Assembly: GCA_014584295.1 (NCBI GenBank)
Contig: JACTNC010000019.1
Coordinates: 1 to 64,000, forward strand
Origin: Verrucomicrobiota bacterium
GTDB taxonomy: Bacteria > Verrucomicrobiota > Verrucomicrobiia > Opitutales > Opitutaceae
Direction of reading: 5' to 3'
Length of the DNA stretch: 64,000 nucleotides
The notes under the pieces: model-generated
Databases searched by the model: none
Seen by the model: only the letters and a program-made list of their open reading frames with translations
Told to the model about the DNA's origin: nothing
Part shown: positions 63,786-64,000 of the stretch, piece by piece
Layout of the letters: each line of letters starts with the position of its first letter
Position numbering within the stretch: position 1 is the first letter of the stretch
Made by a program: the position numbers and the translations under genes

Positions 63786-64000
63786 ATGCTCAAGGTACTG
63801 CACCCCGTCTTCATTCTCTCAATCTGCCTTGTTATGACGTTCGAAGCGTCGCCTTCTCTGGCAGCGGGCGCGGGTGATGCCGTGGCCTGGCAGCCTTGGG
63901 AAGGTGAGTTGACCGCTCAAAGAAACCACACTCGACCGTATGCAGGGGTCGAAGTGGATGTTCATTTCTCCGGTCCGGGGGGCATGCAGTTTGTTGTGCC
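63786..64000 (+). CDS. DUF5060-domain glycosidase-like protein, 5' part only
   Basis: Only 71 codons are in the window. The start has a signal peptide (MLKVLHPVFILSICLVMTF, cleavage near SLAAG). It is followed by WQPWEGELTAQRNHTRPYAG and VEVDVHFSGPGG, matching the DUF5060 immunoglobulin-like domain that precedes a GH barrel in secreted glycosidases. The catalytic part is beyond the window edge. The call is provisional. Confidence 0.6.
   Translation, partial: MLKVLHPVFILSICLVMTFEASPSLAAGAGDAVAWQPWEGELTAQRNHTRPYAGVEVDVHFSGPGGMQFVV

Noticed and set aside
1-64000. CRISPR arrays, tRNA or rRNA genes
   Set aside because: No regularly spaced repeats, cloverleaf or conserved rRNA segments were found on reading.

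Overview
The window looks like a chromosomal segment of a Verrucomicrobiota bacterium, most like Opitutaceae. This is inferred from three TonB-dependent receptors with the short plug lead-ins typical of that group (LSPFEV, LDAFVVTG), paired sulfatases, many secreted glycosidases, LacI/AraC/IclR regulators and moderately GC-rich DNA with long tightly packed operons. Many junctions are 4-nt stop/start overlaps. No rRNA, tRNA or CRISPR array was seen.

Region 1 (1-14.5 kb) is a defence island. A minus-strand operon druA-druB-druC-druD-druE (11601 to 203) has the full gene set of Druantia type I: a DUF4338 protein, three accessory proteins and a giant DEAH helicase with a DUF1998-type C-terminus. 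Behind it lie a metal-site-less RadC/JAB fragment, a truncated IS4-type transposase, a broken DUF433/DUF5615 toxin-antitoxin pair and an AbrB-type antitoxin with a Doc-like toxin whose signature His is missing.

Region 2 (14.5-24.1 kb) is a nine-gene minus-strand operon for corrinoid-dependent methyl transfer, with a divergent AraC regulator. It has a UroD-fold methyltransferase, a corrinoid protein, a MetF-MetV fusion, a pterin-binding methyltransferase, an amidohydrolase, a RACo-like ferredoxin/ASKHA reactivator, a MetH-activation-domain-like protein and two small unknown proteins. Together they could take a methyl group from an unknown donor to tetrahydrofolate and then to methylene-tetrahydrofolate. 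This is the best candidate for an undescribed system.

Region 3 (24.1-35.3 kb) is visibly less GC-rich. A divergent LacI regulator faces an operon for a GH65-GH63-like two-domain glycosidase, a sodium:solute symporter, a TonB-dependent receptor and an NPP-type phosphodiesterase. A promoter overlapped by a palindromic operator, and a second perfect 20-bp palindrome, can be read directly.

Region 4 (35.3-58 kb) is a sulfated-glycan and deoxysugar utilisation locus: an (alpha/alpha)6 glycosidase, a LacI regulator, two SGSH-like sulfatases, a ROK/polyphosphate-glucokinase-like kinase, a polysaccharide lyase, a DUF5009 acyltransferase-like membrane protein, a TonB-dependent receptor, an L-rhamnose mutarotase, a GH95 enzyme, a five-bladed-propeller glycosidase, a RhaT-like transporter, a CaiB/BaiF CoA-transferase, a leaderless solute-binding-type protein and a Gfo/Idh/MocA oxidoreductase.

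Region 5 (58-64 kb) has an IclR regulator coupled to a MaoC-type dehydratase, a third TonB-dependent receptor with a clear terminator, a GNAT acetyltransferase coupled to a small unknown protein, and the first 71 codons of a DUF5060-type glycosidase cut by the window edge.
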